Positions 17,306 through 26,902 are shown, numbered from the stretch's first letter. The stretch is DNA of 64,000 nt from Pedobacter frigiditerrae (GCF_004331645.1 NZ_SJSK01000002.1:124001-188000); one strand, 5' to 3'. Numbers and translations are program-made. The notes: a model not told the origin generated them from the letters alone.

Positions 17306-18736
17306 TTAAGGTGATTTCTTCTTTTTGTCAAAGAAATCAATTAATTGATACATTTGATAGTTCAATTCGTTCATTTTTTCTATTAGGGGTTTGTACACTT
17401 GATAATTGTTATCAACAATGCCCTTATTTGCATTTGTATTTGATGGTTCAGCACCTTTTTGAAGTGGGTCATTATCCATGTATTTAAACCAATGCCAACC
17501 TACACAGTTTTTAGATTCAATTAAACTTAAAGTAAAGTTCTGATAGAATAAGCCTCTATCATGCTGTGTTTTAACAACCCACCCAGCCCCAGCTGTATTG
17601 CCTAACTCTGAGTCGTCTGCTTTTACATACCATTCGGTAATGATGAATGGCTTGCCCGACCAATTGGCCCAATTAGCCATTAAGGTTTGATCGGGTGTCC
17701 AAGCATTATAATAATTCATTGATATGGCATCGATATACTTACCAGCAGCTTTCCATAGCTCGGCAATGTTGCCTTGATTACCGTGAAACCTACAACCCAA
17801 GTACATGTGGTTAGGGTCGTATTTTTTAATGGCTTTTGAAACAATAGAAAAGTATTTGTCTGCAACTATGGATAGAAACTCACGACGATCTACATCTGTT
17901 ATTTTATCGGCAGCAACTCCCCTATCATCAATAAACTTTTTAGCAGTTAAATAACCTGGGTCTTGTTTATCTTTAAGCGTTAAATAGCCATCCAAATTTT
18001 TAATACCCAATGGCATTTCGTTATCAGAGAAATAACCAAACAAGTTTGCATCAGTTGAATTGGCTACTAGTTTTTTAGCTGCTTGATCACAAAATGCCTC
18101 AAATGCAGCATCGAAAACGAAAATCACATTGTTTGGATAACCTTTATGTCCTGGAACGATGTAAGTACCACCTCTTTTATCACCATAGGCACTCATGAAA
18201 TCGAGGTTAATGGTATAAGCTAGCGGTTTAGTTTGTTGCAGTGGAGATTTTTGTATTGCTTTTGTGTTAGACCAAGCACCAGTGCCATTGAAACCATTAT
18301 CAATCAAAAACGCTTGCGTTTTAACCATCCAATTATCTTCATCGCCATATAGTTTAGCAAAGGCTGCTTTGTTTCTATCTGATGAGCCCATGCTTACTGC
18401 GTTTAAAGCATTATGGATAAATAGATAACCTTGAGGATCAATTACCCACCAACGATCACCTATCTTTTTGGTGTAATAAAAGCCTGTAGCTTTCTCTTTT
18501 CTATCCATTCTACCTCCATATTTATCGGTTCTGATCTTCTTAGATTTAAATTGAGATAAACTCGATAAAGTTCTTGTACTATAGGTTTTATAAGCAGTAA
18601 ATGAAGCTTTTTCGCTCGAATTGTTCAATACCTTTCTCACCTCAACCTTTTGATTGAAATCTAAACTATCTTGAGCCATAACTTGATGAACAAGCATGAT
18701 CATTAATCCTGTGAAAACAGCTACAAAATTCCTCAT
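17306..18736 (-). CDS. Agarase-like glycoside hydrolase (clan GH-A)
   Basis: The product has 476 residues with signal peptide ending VMAQ. The TIM-barrel layout and the pair Glu240 (GYFSDNE, acid/base) and Glu368 (FIITEWYVKADD, nucleophile) match clan GH-A, closest in feel to GH50/GH86-type agarases, which Bacteroidota annotations often call agarase. The opening RWWVIDPQGYLFIHNALNAV is typical of those proteins. Agar is an unlikely target here: the neighbours act on xylan and uronates, so the name should be taken as fold only. The ATG overlaps the stop of the upstream GH88 gene in an ATGA, so translation is coupled. Confidence 0.75.
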   Translation of the reverse strand: MRNFVAVFTGLMIMLVHQVMAQDSLDFNQKVEVRKVLNNSSEKASFTAYKTYSTRTLSSLSQFKSKKIRTDKYGGRMDRKEKATGFYYTKKIGDRWWVIDPQGYLFIHNALNAVSMGSSDRNKAAFAKLYGDEDNWMVKTQAFLIDNGFNGTGAWSNTKAIQKSPLQQTKPLAYTINLDFMSAYGDKRGGTYIVPGHKGYPNNVIFVFDAAFEAFCDQAAKKLVANSTDANLFGYFSDNEMPLGIKNLDGYLTLKDKQDPGYLTAKKFIDDRGVAADKITDVDRREFLSIVADKYFSIVSKAIKKYDPNHMYLGCRFHGNQGNIAELWKAAGKYIDAISMNYYNAWTPDQTLMANWANWSGKPFIITEWYVKADDSELGNTAGAGWVVKTQHDRGLFYQNFTLSLIESKNCVGWHWFKYMDNDPLQKGAEPSNTNANKGIVDNNYQVYKPLIEKMNELNYQMYQLIDFFDKKKKSP

Positions 18737-19914
18737 ATTTTAATTCCTTTGCTTCTTAACAATGCTTCTAAGTAATAGTAATCTGCATAATTGATTGGCA
18801 CATCAATTTCAGATTTTGCAGGGCGATGACCTGTGCTGTGTTCCAAGATAAAACCATAATTTGCCCCTGGCTTACTCACATATTTTGAGCTTAGAGAGGC
18901 TAAAATTTTATCGGCAGCAGCTTTATACTTTTTACTTTCCTTACTATATTTTGCCAATTCATATAACGCAGAAGCAGTAATGGCAGCAGCTGAAGCATCT
19001 CTAGACACATTAGGGATTTGTGGATCGTTGTAATCCCAATAAGGAATACCATCTGCTGGTGTAATTTTGCTGCTTAAAATGTAGTTGGCAATATGGTCTG
19101 CCTGCGCTAAATAAGCATTGTTTTTGGTATAACGATAACACAAAGTGTAGCCGTACAAACCCCAAGCTTGTCCACGAGCCCAAGCAGATTCATTCGAATA
19201 ACCTTGCGCAGTTAGTTTATTCCTCACGTTTCCAGAAACAGTGTCATAATCAATTACGTGCCAAGAGCTAAAATCCGGTCTGTAATGATTTTTCAGGGTT
19301 ACGTCAGCATGTGAAACTGCAATTTTGTAAAACGATGAATCTCCAGTGAATTTAGTGGCTTCAAAAAGTAATTCTAAATTCATCATGTTATCAATAATAA
19401 CAGGGTATTTCCATTTATCACCATTATGGTCCCAGGATTTGATTACTCCTGCTTTTGCGTTAAATCTTGTAGATAAAGATTTAGCAGCTTGGATAATTAC
19501 TGATTTATATTCAGGGTCTTTTGTTACCTTGTAACCATTGCCAAAAGGACAATAGATCATGAAACCTAAATCATGTGTACCTTTATTAAATTGTTCTTTT
19601 TTAATATCCTCAGTATATTTTTTCGCTAGGTCTAGCCATCTTTTATCTTTTGTAAATGCATAGAAATACCAAAGTTCGGCTGGGAAAAACCCACTAGTCC
19701 AATCTCTAGAAACTACCATTTTAAATTGCCCGTTTTCTACCGTCCGAGGCGAAACCAATGTAGGTTTTATTGCCCTAGCAGAATCAACGTTTTTAATCAA
19801 TACATCTGTCTGTTTTGCTGCACTTGCAAAAGCCTTTTTAACATTTACTTTTTGGGCTTTAACTGCTCCAAAACTTAAGGCTAATCCTACAATTAAATTA
19901 AATTTCAATTTCAT
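18733..19914 (-). CDS. GH88 unsaturated glucuronyl hydrolase
   Basis: The 393-residue exported enzyme (signal peptide ending AVKAQ) removes the delta-4,5-unsaturated uronic acid left at the end of oligosaccharides by polysaccharide lyases. The alpha6/alpha6 barrel shows SRDWTSGFFPAELWY, Asp115 in THDLGFMIYCPFG and Asp175 in PVIIDNMMNLELLF, the two catalytic Asp positions of the family, then DASAAAITASALYELA and a YADYYYLEALLR ending. The lyase gene sits just upstream, which explains the need for this enzyme. Confidence 0.92.
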   Translation of the reverse strand: MKLKFNLIVGLALSFGAVKAQKVNVKKAFASAAKQTDVLIKNVDSARAIKPTLVSPRTVENGQFKMVVSRDWTSGFFPAELWYFYAFTKDKRWLDLAKKYTEDIKKEQFNKGTHDLGFMIYCPFGNGYKVTKDPEYKSVIIQAAKSLSTRFNAKAGVIKSWDHNGDKWKYPVIIDNMMNLELLFEATKFTGDSSFYKIAVSHADVTLKNHYRPDFSSWHVIDYDTVSGNVRNKLTAQGYSNESAWARGQAWGLYGYTLCYRYTKNNAYLAQADHIANYILSSKITPADGIPYWDYNDPQIPNVSRDASAAAITASALYELAKYSKESKKYKAAADKILASLSSKYVSKPGANYGFILEHSTGHRPAKSEIDVPINYADYYYLEALLRSKGIKI

Positions 19915-19930
19915 AACTTATCTGTTTTAA

Positions 19931-19960
19931 CCCCGCCCTGCGGGCACCCCTAAAGGGGCC
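19931..19960. repeat. Double GC-rich hairpin between lyase and GH88 genes
   Basis: Two small stems lie side by side, CCCCG-CGGG and CCCC-taaa-GGGG, within 19931-19960. This CCCTGCGGG / CCCCTAAAGGGG motif recurs between genes in many Bacteroidota and may protect mRNA ends or set expression ratios inside the operon. Confidence 0.55.
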
Positions 19961-20036
19961 TTATTTATTAATATTTATTCTTTTTATCTGATGTTTAAGC
20001 TCCTTAAACCTTCCTTCCCTATACCTTCCGCCTCTA

Positions 20037-21197
20037 TCACATCCATATCAAAGGGTGTCTTACCGGTAAATTCCTTATCACTTCCTCATTAGTTGGCTTT
20101 AAGTCTAATTTCTTCCAAGTGGTAAACCAATCATAATTATTAAATTGATTTGCACCAAAAATTAATAAGGGCTGGGCAACGGGCCAATTGTCCCAAAACA
20201 TGACATCTGGTTTTAATGACCATTTACTTTTATCGGCAACAAATGGGTACAAATAGGAAATACCTTTTTTAATTGCCTTACCATCGGCTGTTTCAAACTT
20301 CCATAAATTATCTTTTGGTGTAGATAAGATTTGGCAAATCATTGTAAAGGCATCCAAGTTAAAAATGGAATAGCCATAAGGTTTGGTGCGTGCCAACTCT
20401 AAAGGAAAGCTACCATCGGTAGCCATTTGATTAGGTAATTGTACATTTTTGTACATCCATCGCAATGAATCTAGCATTGTTTCATCCTTAACTAATTTAG
20501 CAAAAGAAGCAACTTGCATTACCCAACAAGCACTATGGTTATTTTTAGCCGTTTTTTCAGCTACGCCATTTTTACTGGTATTTAGCCATAAGATATAATC
20601 AGCAAACCATTTTTTGATCTTAGATAAATCACTTTTATTTAAAGATTTGGCTTTCTCCATTACTATAATCCCTTGAGCTACTTCCACTAAATGAATGGTA
20701 TCTATAATGCCCCAGCTCCTACCCGTTGATGAGCCAATAACGGCTTGGGAAAAAGATAGGTTAGGATTCATTAAAGTTTCTGGATTAACAAACCAAGCCT
20801 TTAAATGTATAACGGCTTGTTTAACATACTTTTCATCACCTGTAAGCTGATATGCCGATGCCAATGAGCCAATAATGGCACTGAACCTAATCATCGCTTT
20901 ACGGTGCGCTATGAAGTTAGCTGGGTTGGTTTCTCCATCACGGTTAATATATGGTCCGCTAGGATTAGCTGGATTTGGCCAAAAGTAATCTGCCTGCGAA
21001 AAGAAATCATGCTTACCACCTGTACTTAAAGACGAACTTTCTGCCGTTACTGTTATTGGACTTTGTGTCATGGCCCATTCTGCCTCCCCTAAAATTTGTT
21101 TTCGCAGTACATTTTGAGCCTGCAGCTTAATGGTTACCTGTGCGAAACAAGAAAACGATATAAACGTTAGTAAGTAAAAAAGACCTAATCTCTTCAT
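20037..21197 (-). CDS. Alginate-lyase-family polysaccharide lyase (PL5/PL38-like)
   Basis: The product has 386 residues with signal peptide ending SFSCFAQ. It matches the alginate_lyase fold (PF05426 type): YFWPNPANPSGPYINRDGETNP, VIGSSTGRSWGIIDTIHLVEVAQGI, KNNHSACWVMQVASFAKL (catalytic Asn-His region) and FPLELARTKPYGYSIFNLDAF. Members cleave polyuronates by beta-elimination; the PL38 branch includes glucuronan lyases. In this locus, with UxuA and beta-glucuronidase-like GH2 enzymes, glucuronate is more likely than mannuronate or guluronate. It is four bases from the upstream GH2 gene. Confidence 0.82.
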   Translation of the reverse strand: MKRLGLFYLLTFISFSCFAQVTIKLQAQNVLRKQILGEAEWAMTQSPITVTAESSSLSTGGKHDFFSQADYFWPNPANPSGPYINRDGETNPANFIAHRKAMIRFSAIIGSLASAYQLTGDEKYVKQAVIHLKAWFVNPETLMNPNLSFSQAVIGSSTGRSWGIIDTIHLVEVAQGIIVMEKAKSLNKSDLSKIKKWFADYILWLNTSKNGVAEKTAKNNHSACWVMQVASFAKLVKDETMLDSLRWMYKNVQLPNQMATDGSFPLELARTKPYGYSIFNLDAFTMICQILSTPKDNLWKFETADGKAIKKGISYLYPFVADKSKWSLKPDVMFWDNWPVAQPLLIFGANQFNNYDWFTTWKKLDLKPTNEEVIRNLPVRHPLIWM

Positions 21198-21201
21198 TTG
21201 T

Positions 21202-23664
21202 CTACTGATTTAAAAAAACGGTTGGTATACCCTTAGATTGAACTGAAACTACACTTTTAGCATTATTGGTTTTCATTCTGATGATTGCCCTACCATTATA
21301 CAATTGAACTTTAGCCGAACCTGTTGATGTTCCTTGGTCTCGGATTAATTCTCCATCCCCTATCAAATTGAACGAAACTAAATTGATGGCATCTAAACAT
21401 AAAACTCCTTTGTCATCAAACATTTTAACTTCCAATGTGGCAATCCCATCCTTTTCCTCAATTTTATTTAAGGTCATTTTTGCAGGTTTGCCCCACTTTT
21501 CAGTTTGGTATTCTTGCGTAATCTCATCAGTAACCGTTACTTTCCCTTTTTTAGCCACAACCTTAAAGGTGTATTTGCCTTTATTCATCGGCACTTGCCA
21601 ACGCAAACCAGCAGCAGGGAAATTCTGGCTGTCTCTTTTTCTTACGCCAAAGCTTTTTCCATTTACAAAGAGTTCAGCTTCATCACAGTTAGAATAAACC
21701 TTTACCATTTTCTCTTCACCTTCTTCCCCCCAACGTACTGGCCAAGAGTGACCGTATAGGTGTACCATTGGTGTGTTTGTCCAGTAAGATTGGAAAATAT
21801 AAAACGCTTCTTTCTTAGTGAAATCTCTTTCTATGACACCTTTTTGATTAACATAAGGAACCGGATTTTCTGGTCTAATGGGTGTAGAGAAATCCTTAAA
21901 TGGCCAATAAGCGGTTCCGCTTAACCAAGGCATGGTCTCTTGTTCTTTTAAATGCCAGTCGATCAAGTTGGCAATGTAACTCTCACTCCAATCGCCATCT
22001 TTACTTACTCTTGCAGCACCACCATATAATGAAGCATCCCCCGCTCTCTCATCGGCACCGCCACCCTTTTTAATCTTGCTTAATGCGTTATCAGGATTTT
22101 CTGAATGTCTGCGAGCGTGACTATCGCCACCCCACTCTACATGTAAAAAGCGGTCAGACTTATTGAACTCGGCCAAGGAAACATCTTTATATTCTGTATA
22201 ATCTCCACGATACCAACCAGCCCATATAGATGGCGAATAAACATCTACAATGTCTCTACAGAAATCGCATCTTCTTATGGCTGTGCTTCTCGACGGGTCT
22301 AATTGGTGAGAAAGAATATTCAGCTCTTTCATAAAAGTTCTGATTTTCTCTTGATCGAATGTGGTAAAATCTCCTGGCCAATCATTTTCATTCCCTAAAC
22401 CCCATATCATGATGGATGGGTGATTGTAATGTTGCTCTATCATATTGGTCAACATTCTTTTAGCTTGTGCCTGATAGGTTGCACCACCCAAACCGCCTCT
22501 GCACCAAGGAATTTCTTCCCAAACCAAAATACCTAGGCTATCACATAGATCGAGTACAATTCTAGATTGTTGGTAATGACCTAAGCGGATGAAATTAACG
22601 CCCATTTCTTTCATCATCTTCATTTCGGTAACAATCATTTCCTCGGTCATTGCAGCACCAACACCTGCATGGTCTTCGTGGCGATGTGTACCCCTTAGCA
22701 ACAATCGCTTGCCATTTAGCATAAATGGCCCCTTTTTAACAAACTCAAATTTCCTGAAACCAACTTTTTGAGAAATAGTTGATTTTTGCCCGTCAGCAAT
22801 AATATCCATTGTAACGGTGTATTGTTGTGGCAAATCTGTAGACCATAGTTTAGGTGCTCTTAAACTCCAATCCCAAAGCAATGAATCGCCTTTAAAGGTT
22901 TTAATGTCTTTGGTAAAATCGGCTATGCTTAAACCATTAGGATCTTTGATATAAATTTTTACTTGAGCATTTTTTGTCTCACTCAAATTATTTAATCGAG
23001 CACTTACGGTTAGTTTACCATAACCACCAGTTTCGGCAATTGATGCTTTTGCAAATAATTTGTCTACCGAAACTTGTGGATTATAAACGAGATTTAAGTA
23101 ACGATAAATACCACCATAAACATTAAAATCCGACAGACTAGAAGGAATCATTTCTAAATCCCTAGAATTATCGCAACGAATAACCACAGGGATTTTGCCT
23201 TTAAACTGCGCTTGGTAAACTGGGTTTTTCTTAAACTCAGCAACTGCATCTGTAATATCTGCAGTCCATTCATCATAACCACCAATGTGTTCTGCAACTT
23301 TGATATTGTAGATGTAGACAACTGTTTTTTGTCCTGCTCCTTCAAAGTGTAAAACTGTTCTACCTTGTTTGTAAGGATTTTCTACTTCGATATTTGTTCT
23401 ATACCAACCTGGGCCTTGATAATAATTCACATCTGGGTCTACTGCATCCTTTGCATTAAAACAATGGGGTAAACTTACTTTTTGCCAAAATGGAAGCTCT
23501 TCTGGATTGCCAGCTTTAACAGGCCTAACGGCTTCCCAAGCTCCGCCTAAATCTCCTTTTACAAACTCCCAATTATTAACTAATCGTTTTGAAGTTTGTG
23601 CTTGCAAAGCTAGATTGGTTGTCAATAAACTGATTAATAAAATAAATGTAATCTTCTTTAACAT
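21202..23664 (-). CDS. GH2 beta-galactosidase/beta-glucuronidase-type enzyme
   Basis: The 820-residue exported enzyme has signal peptide MLKKITFILLISLLTTNLALQAQ. Domain order is a jelly-roll sugar-binding domain, an immunoglobulin-like domain, a TIM barrel (LLLRGTHRHEDHAGVG, NFIRLGHYQQSRIVLDLCDSLGILVWEEIPW) and C-terminal beta domains (DUF4982-like, from YSNCDEAELFVNGKS). The acid/base Glu is in MIWGLGNEND and the nucleophile Glu in FLHVEWGG. It releases a terminal beta-sugar; galactose versus glucuronate cannot be settled from the sequence. Confidence 0.92.
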   Translation of the reverse strand: MLKKITFILLISLLTTNLALQAQTSKRLVNNWEFVKGDLGGAWEAVRPVKAGNPEELPFWQKVSLPHCFNAKDAVDPDVNYYQGPGWYRTNIEVENPYKQGRTVLHFEGAGQKTVVYIYNIKVAEHIGGYDEWTADITDAVAEFKKNPVYQAQFKGKIPVVIRCDNSRDLEMIPSSLSDFNVYGGIYRYLNLVYNPQVSVDKLFAKASIAETGGYGKLTVSARLNNLSETKNAQVKIYIKDPNGLSIADFTKDIKTFKGDSLLWDWSLRAPKLWSTDLPQQYTVTMDIIADGQKSTISQKVGFRKFEFVKKGPFMLNGKRLLLRGTHRHEDHAGVGAAMTEEMIVTEMKMMKEMGVNFIRLGHYQQSRIVLDLCDSLGILVWEEIPWCRGGLGGATYQAQAKRMLTNMIEQHYNHPSIMIWGLGNENDWPGDFTTFDQEKIRTFMKELNILSHQLDPSRSTAIRRCDFCRDIVDVYSPSIWAGWYRGDYTEYKDVSLAEFNKSDRFLHVEWGGDSHARRHSENPDNALSKIKKGGGADERAGDASLYGGAARVSKDGDWSESYIANLIDWHLKEQETMPWLSGTAYWPFKDFSTPIRPENPVPYVNQKGVIERDFTKKEAFYIFQSYWTNTPMVHLYGHSWPVRWGEEGEEKMVKVYSNCDEAELFVNGKSFGVRKRDSQNFPAAGLRWQVPMNKGKYTFKVVAKKGKVTVTDEITQEYQTEKWGKPAKMTLNKIEEKDGIATLEVKMFDDKGVLCLDAINLVSFNLIGDGELIRDQGTSTGSAKVQLYNGRAIIRMKTNNAKSVVSVQSKGIPTVFLNQ

Positions 23665-23679
23665 AATTGCTTAAAATGT

Positions 23680-24816
23680 TTAATTAAAACTTTTAGTTAT
23701 CTGATTTAACAAATAACCTTTTTTGTCTGAGCTGTATTCCCAGAACATTACACCTCCTAATTTATTTTTGAGCACATACTCACATTTGTTAGCAACAGAC
23801 CATTCATCATCATAGGAGATGTATTGTTTGGTTTCTACATTAAACAAATATGGCGCTTTTGCATCCTCATCTTTATAAGCAATAAACCCTTTTTTATCAA
23901 CCAAACTATCCTTTAAAAACGTATAACCTTTACCATAGTTATTAGCAGCTGATAAAATGGTGTCTCCCAAACCTCTGGTGGAGTTGGGGTTTAACTTTAA
24001 ATTTCTACCATAAAAGGCAATTCCCATTACTATCTTAGCAGCTGGAACACCTGCATTGATGTAGGCCTGAATGGCTTTATCAGCAGAATTATCTGATGGA
24101 TAGGTTTTAGAGTTATACAGATTTGTATGATGCCCTGCCCTTTTAGATGAATAATAATCATAAGTCATTAAGTTAATATAATCTAAAAACCGAGCTGCTT
24201 TACCCATCTCTGTTTTAGTTAAAAAGGAAGGAAACCCGCCGGTTGCAGTTGTTAACAGTTTCTTTTTACCTGTTTCTTTTTCTAACACATTTAGTTCTTT
24301 TCTAATTGCCTCGAACATTAAAGTAAAGTTTTCCTTATCCTCAGGTCGATAAACATTGCCTTCTTCTCCAGGCATTCCTGGATATTCCCAATCTATATCT
24401 ACACCATCTAAATTGTTTTTACGGATAATGTCAACTGCACTCTTAGCAAAACCTTTCCTCAATGAATCTGTTAAAACTGCACTAGAGAAGTTCTCGCTCC
24501 AAGACCAGCCCCCTATTGATATTAAGATTTGCAGGCTTGGACTTTTAGCTTTTAAGGTATTTAATCTCTTGAAGTTTTCTACATCTCTTTTTTCATTATC
24601 CAAATAAGCTTGGTTGTTTTTTACATTAACAAAGGCATAATTAATATGTGTTAATTGCTCCACAGCAATTTGGTCTGTATTAATTAAACCACTATACCCG
24701 GTTACATAACCTATAACTACAGGTTTTTTATCTGCACTTTTCATTGCAGATAACAGCGCAATAATTAGCAGTAAAAGGAAAATCCAGTTTATTCTGTTGT
24801 TTATAAATGCTATCAT
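23680..24816 (-). CDS. GH18 chitinase-like enzyme
   Basis: The product has 378 residues. I use the ATG at 24816, which begins a membrane-spanning signal (NWIFLLLLIIALLSA); a GTG nine codons upstream lies inside a hairpin. The GH18 barrel is complete: ILISIGGWSWS, then DGVDIDWEYPG with Asp140, Asp142 and catalytic Glu144, LMTYDYYS, and a GGVMFWEYSSD end. GH18 enzymes cut chitin or the chitobiose core of N-glycans. It is unexpected in a xylan/uronate locus and suggests that the natural substrate also contains beta-1,4-GlcNAc, for example fungal wall material or a glycoprotein. Confidence 0.92.
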   Translation of the reverse strand: MIAFINNRINWIFLLLLIIALLSAMKSADKKPVVIGYVTGYSGLINTDQIAVEQLTHINYAFVNVKNNQAYLDNEKRDVENFKRLNTLKAKSPSLQILISIGGWSWSENFSSAVLTDSLRKGFAKSAVDIIRKNNLDGVDIDWEYPGMPGEEGNVYRPEDKENFTLMFEAIRKELNVLEKETGKKKLLTTATGGFPSFLTKTEMGKAARFLDYINLMTYDYYSSKRAGHHTNLYNSKTYPSDNSADKAIQAYINAGVPAAKIVMGIAFYGRNLKLNPNSTRGLGDTILSAANNYGKGYTFLKDSLVDKKGFIAYKDEDAKAPYLFNVETKQYISYDDEWSVANKCEYVLKNKLGGVMFWEYSSDKKGYLLNQITKSFN

Positions 24817-24826
24817 TTTTTTTATT

Positions 24827-24850
24827 TTGGTCGGTGGGGACACCGACCAA
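24827..24850. repeat. Perfect 10-bp hairpin upstream of GH18
   Basis: TTGGTCGGTG (24827-24836) and CACCGACCAA (24841-24850) enclose GGGA. On the minus strand it precedes the GH18 start by 10 bases and is not followed by a U-tract, so it looks like a translation or mRNA-stability element. A related stem (GGCTGG...CCAGCC, 24867-24886) lies 16 bases further upstream. Confidence 0.7.
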
Positions 24851-24891
24851 GGAAATCGAATCCCTTGGCTGGCGTCACCACCAGCCTATCT

Positions 24892-26067
24892 CTATACTTT
24901 TAAACGTAAACTCCTCTTCTCCAAAAACCCAACTATCCTTATCACCACAAATGCTATAAATAACGACCTTATTATTCCTCCAATTCCATAATTGAAATAA
25001 TGAGGGTAATTAAAATCTATTAAGCTAAATAGCGAATAAAGTAAATATGGAATTAAATAACAGGTTAAAGTACTGGTTCCGGCTGGACTAATTAAGCTAA
25101 ACCATTTCTTTTTGTCTTTAAAATCTACAATGTAAATCAGTAATTCGAACATCAAAATACTAATGCCCATACAAATGAAAACCCAAGCTGGTGTCGAATA
25201 GATTTTAGAAATGCCTCCTGCATAAGGACGAATGATAAATCCAAATAATAGGGATGAAATACCCGCAATAGTTAGTAAAACCCAAAGATTTTGGTCTTTC
25301 CCCTTACCAATAAAAATAGTGTACAAAGTGGATATCACAGCACCACCAAGCATTAGAGTAATAGACGAAGCATCGCCAATCATCCATAAATCTATGTGTT
25401 GTAAATCCATGTGACTGGTTATATTAATTAAAGCAAAAACGATAAAGGCTGGAAGTAAAAATGCAAACTTCCCTCCGGTGAGTAAGTAAGTTGTAGCTGC
25501 AAACAAATAAGCCCAACCAATAATCCCTAAAATGCCCCACCATTGTGGCTCTAAATCTTTGGGGTGTGCTGCATTGCCACCTTTAAACAAGTAGGCCATT
25601 GTAGCAACTATGATTATCCCTAATGTAATTAGTGTATATTTTATTGGTTTAGCTAGCTTCTCAGGATAATCTAACCATATCAAGAAAAAGCCAATAGTTA
25701 GACTAATCATAAAAACAGGGTAGCTTAAAACCGCTTGGTCGTAATTATAATTCTCCATATTAACGTGAAAAAACCCCATCACAATTAATGCAAATGCTCT
25801 TAAAGCTATATAAAGGAAAATAGAGGTAAATGAATCTCCTTTCTTAATTCTACCTTGAATGGCAAAGGGTAACGACAGGCCAACAATAAAAAGAAAAGCA
25901 GGAAAAATAAGGTCTGAGAATCCCATACCATCGAAACTCGCTTCCGTATGTTCAATCCATAATGGGATTTTATCCACACCAGCAACATCGTTCACGAAAA
26001 TCATCAAAAACATGGTGATTGCTCTTAAAATGTCAATTGATGAAATTCTCTTGGGTAGTTGTTTCAT
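24892..26067 (-). CDS. DUF5009 / heparan-glucosaminide N-acetyltransferase-like membrane protein
   Basis: The 391-residue polytopic membrane protein has about ten hydrophobic helices. The N-terminus (RISSIDILRAITMFLMIFVND, then LIFPAFLFIVGLSLPFA) is characteristic of the DUF5009/YeiB-like family related to lysosomal heparan-alpha-glucosaminide N-acetyltransferase. Such proteins are predicted to move acetyl groups across the membrane onto sugars. It sits between ThuA and GH18 in the glycan operon, so acetylation or transport of a released amino sugar is plausible; the activity is not proven for bacterial members. Confidence 0.8.
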   Translation of the reverse strand: MKQLPKRISSIDILRAITMFLMIFVNDVAGVDKIPLWIEHTEASFDGMGFSDLIFPAFLFIVGLSLPFAIQGRIKKGDSFTSIFLYIALRAFALIVMGFFHVNMENYNYDQAVLSYPVFMISLTIGFFLIWLDYPEKLAKPIKYTLITLGIIIVATMAYLFKGGNAAHPKDLEPQWWGILGIIGWAYLFAATTYLLTGGKFAFLLPAFIVFALINITSHMDLQHIDLWMIGDASSITLMLGGAVISTLYTIFIGKGKDQNLWVLLTIAGISSLLFGFIIRPYAGGISKIYSTPAWVFICMGISILMFELLIYIVDFKDKKKWFSLISPAGTSTLTCYLIPYLLYSLFSLIDFNYPHYFNYGIGGIIRSLFIAFVVIRIVGFLEKRSLRLKV

Positions 26068-26125
26068 TTGATGCTAGGATTTAGATTATTAATTTTCACT
26101 TCCATCTTACCTTTTACATTTTCCA

Positions 26126-26890
26126 TTATTTTTTAGTTGCCCAAAATATGGCATTTTTAAATATCAATTTGTAGGCTTCATTCTCAAATAAATCTGCCCC
26201 ATGACCCATGAAAATGTATACGTTTTTAGCTTTCATTTTTGGATTTGACCAGATTACAGGATGGTCGCCCATTTTAACTTTTGTATCAGGTTCATAGCTC
26301 GATTCATCTACACTTGCAATCACTTCTACATTTGGTCGTGGATTTTTATCATAGGTATACCACTCCTCTTTTTTAATGATAAATGGATGTGTTACACCTT
26401 TCATGATTGGATGTTTAGGCAATTCTACATTCACCTTTCCTGATGCAAAACCAGGAATGTAACTTTTAAAAGTAATGCCTCCCATAAAATCAGAAAACCA
26501 ATTCCAAAGCTTGTAGCCATCAAAATCGCCCAATAAGGTAGCGTGATGAAAACCTATCCAACTTGCCCCCTTCTTTTGCACCATGTATTTTTCAAAAGCA
26601 GCTTTAGCAATATCGGTCCAGGCATAGGGCGGATAATCTAGTTGTATAAAAAGTTGATATTGCTTTAAAAACTCATCATTTATCCTTTCGGTATTTTTAA
26701 TATAATCTACAGTGAAATTGCTATCCATTGCCAGCTGATTTAGCCATTCTACAGCTTTTGCTGAATATTTAGTATGATTGCCACCATTTTCATATAAAGC
26801 CACCACCTTAAATCTGCTCTTCTTTTGAGCATGCGAAAGCATTGGCGTTATGCATAAAATGAAGATTAAAATACGATAGAATAATTTCAT
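26126..26890 (-). CDS. ThuA-domain protein, exported
   Basis: The 254-residue protein has a signal peptide (ending CITPMLSHAQ) and is a single ThuA-like domain (glutamine-amidotransferase-like fold): FKVVALYENGGNHTKYS, WIGFHHATLLGDFDGYKLW, PGFASGKVNV, PIMKGV, HPVIWSNP, NVYIFMGHGADLFEN. ThuA-family proteins act in disaccharide metabolism, and some are tied to oxidation of sugars to 3-keto forms. This exported version in a glycan operon probably processes an oligosaccharide; the reaction is unknown. It is 12 bases from the upstream GH2. Confidence 0.85.
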   Translation of the reverse strand: MKLFYRILIFILCITPMLSHAQKKSRFKVVALYENGGNHTKYSAKAVEWLNQLAMDSNFTVDYIKNTERINDEFLKQYQLFIQLDYPPYAWTDIAKAAFEKYMVQKKGASWIGFHHATLLGDFDGYKLWNWFSDFMGGITFKSYIPGFASGKVNVELPKHPIMKGVTHPFIIKKEEWYTYDKNPRPNVEVIASVDESSYEPDTKVKMGDHPVIWSNPKMKAKNVYIFMGHGADLFENEAYKLIFKNAIFWATKK

Positions 26891-26902
26891 CAGCTTTGCT
26901 TA

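Noticed and set aside
24817..24843. GTG start for the GH18 gene
   Set aside because: It lies inside a perfect hairpin, and the downstream ATG gives a normal signal segment.
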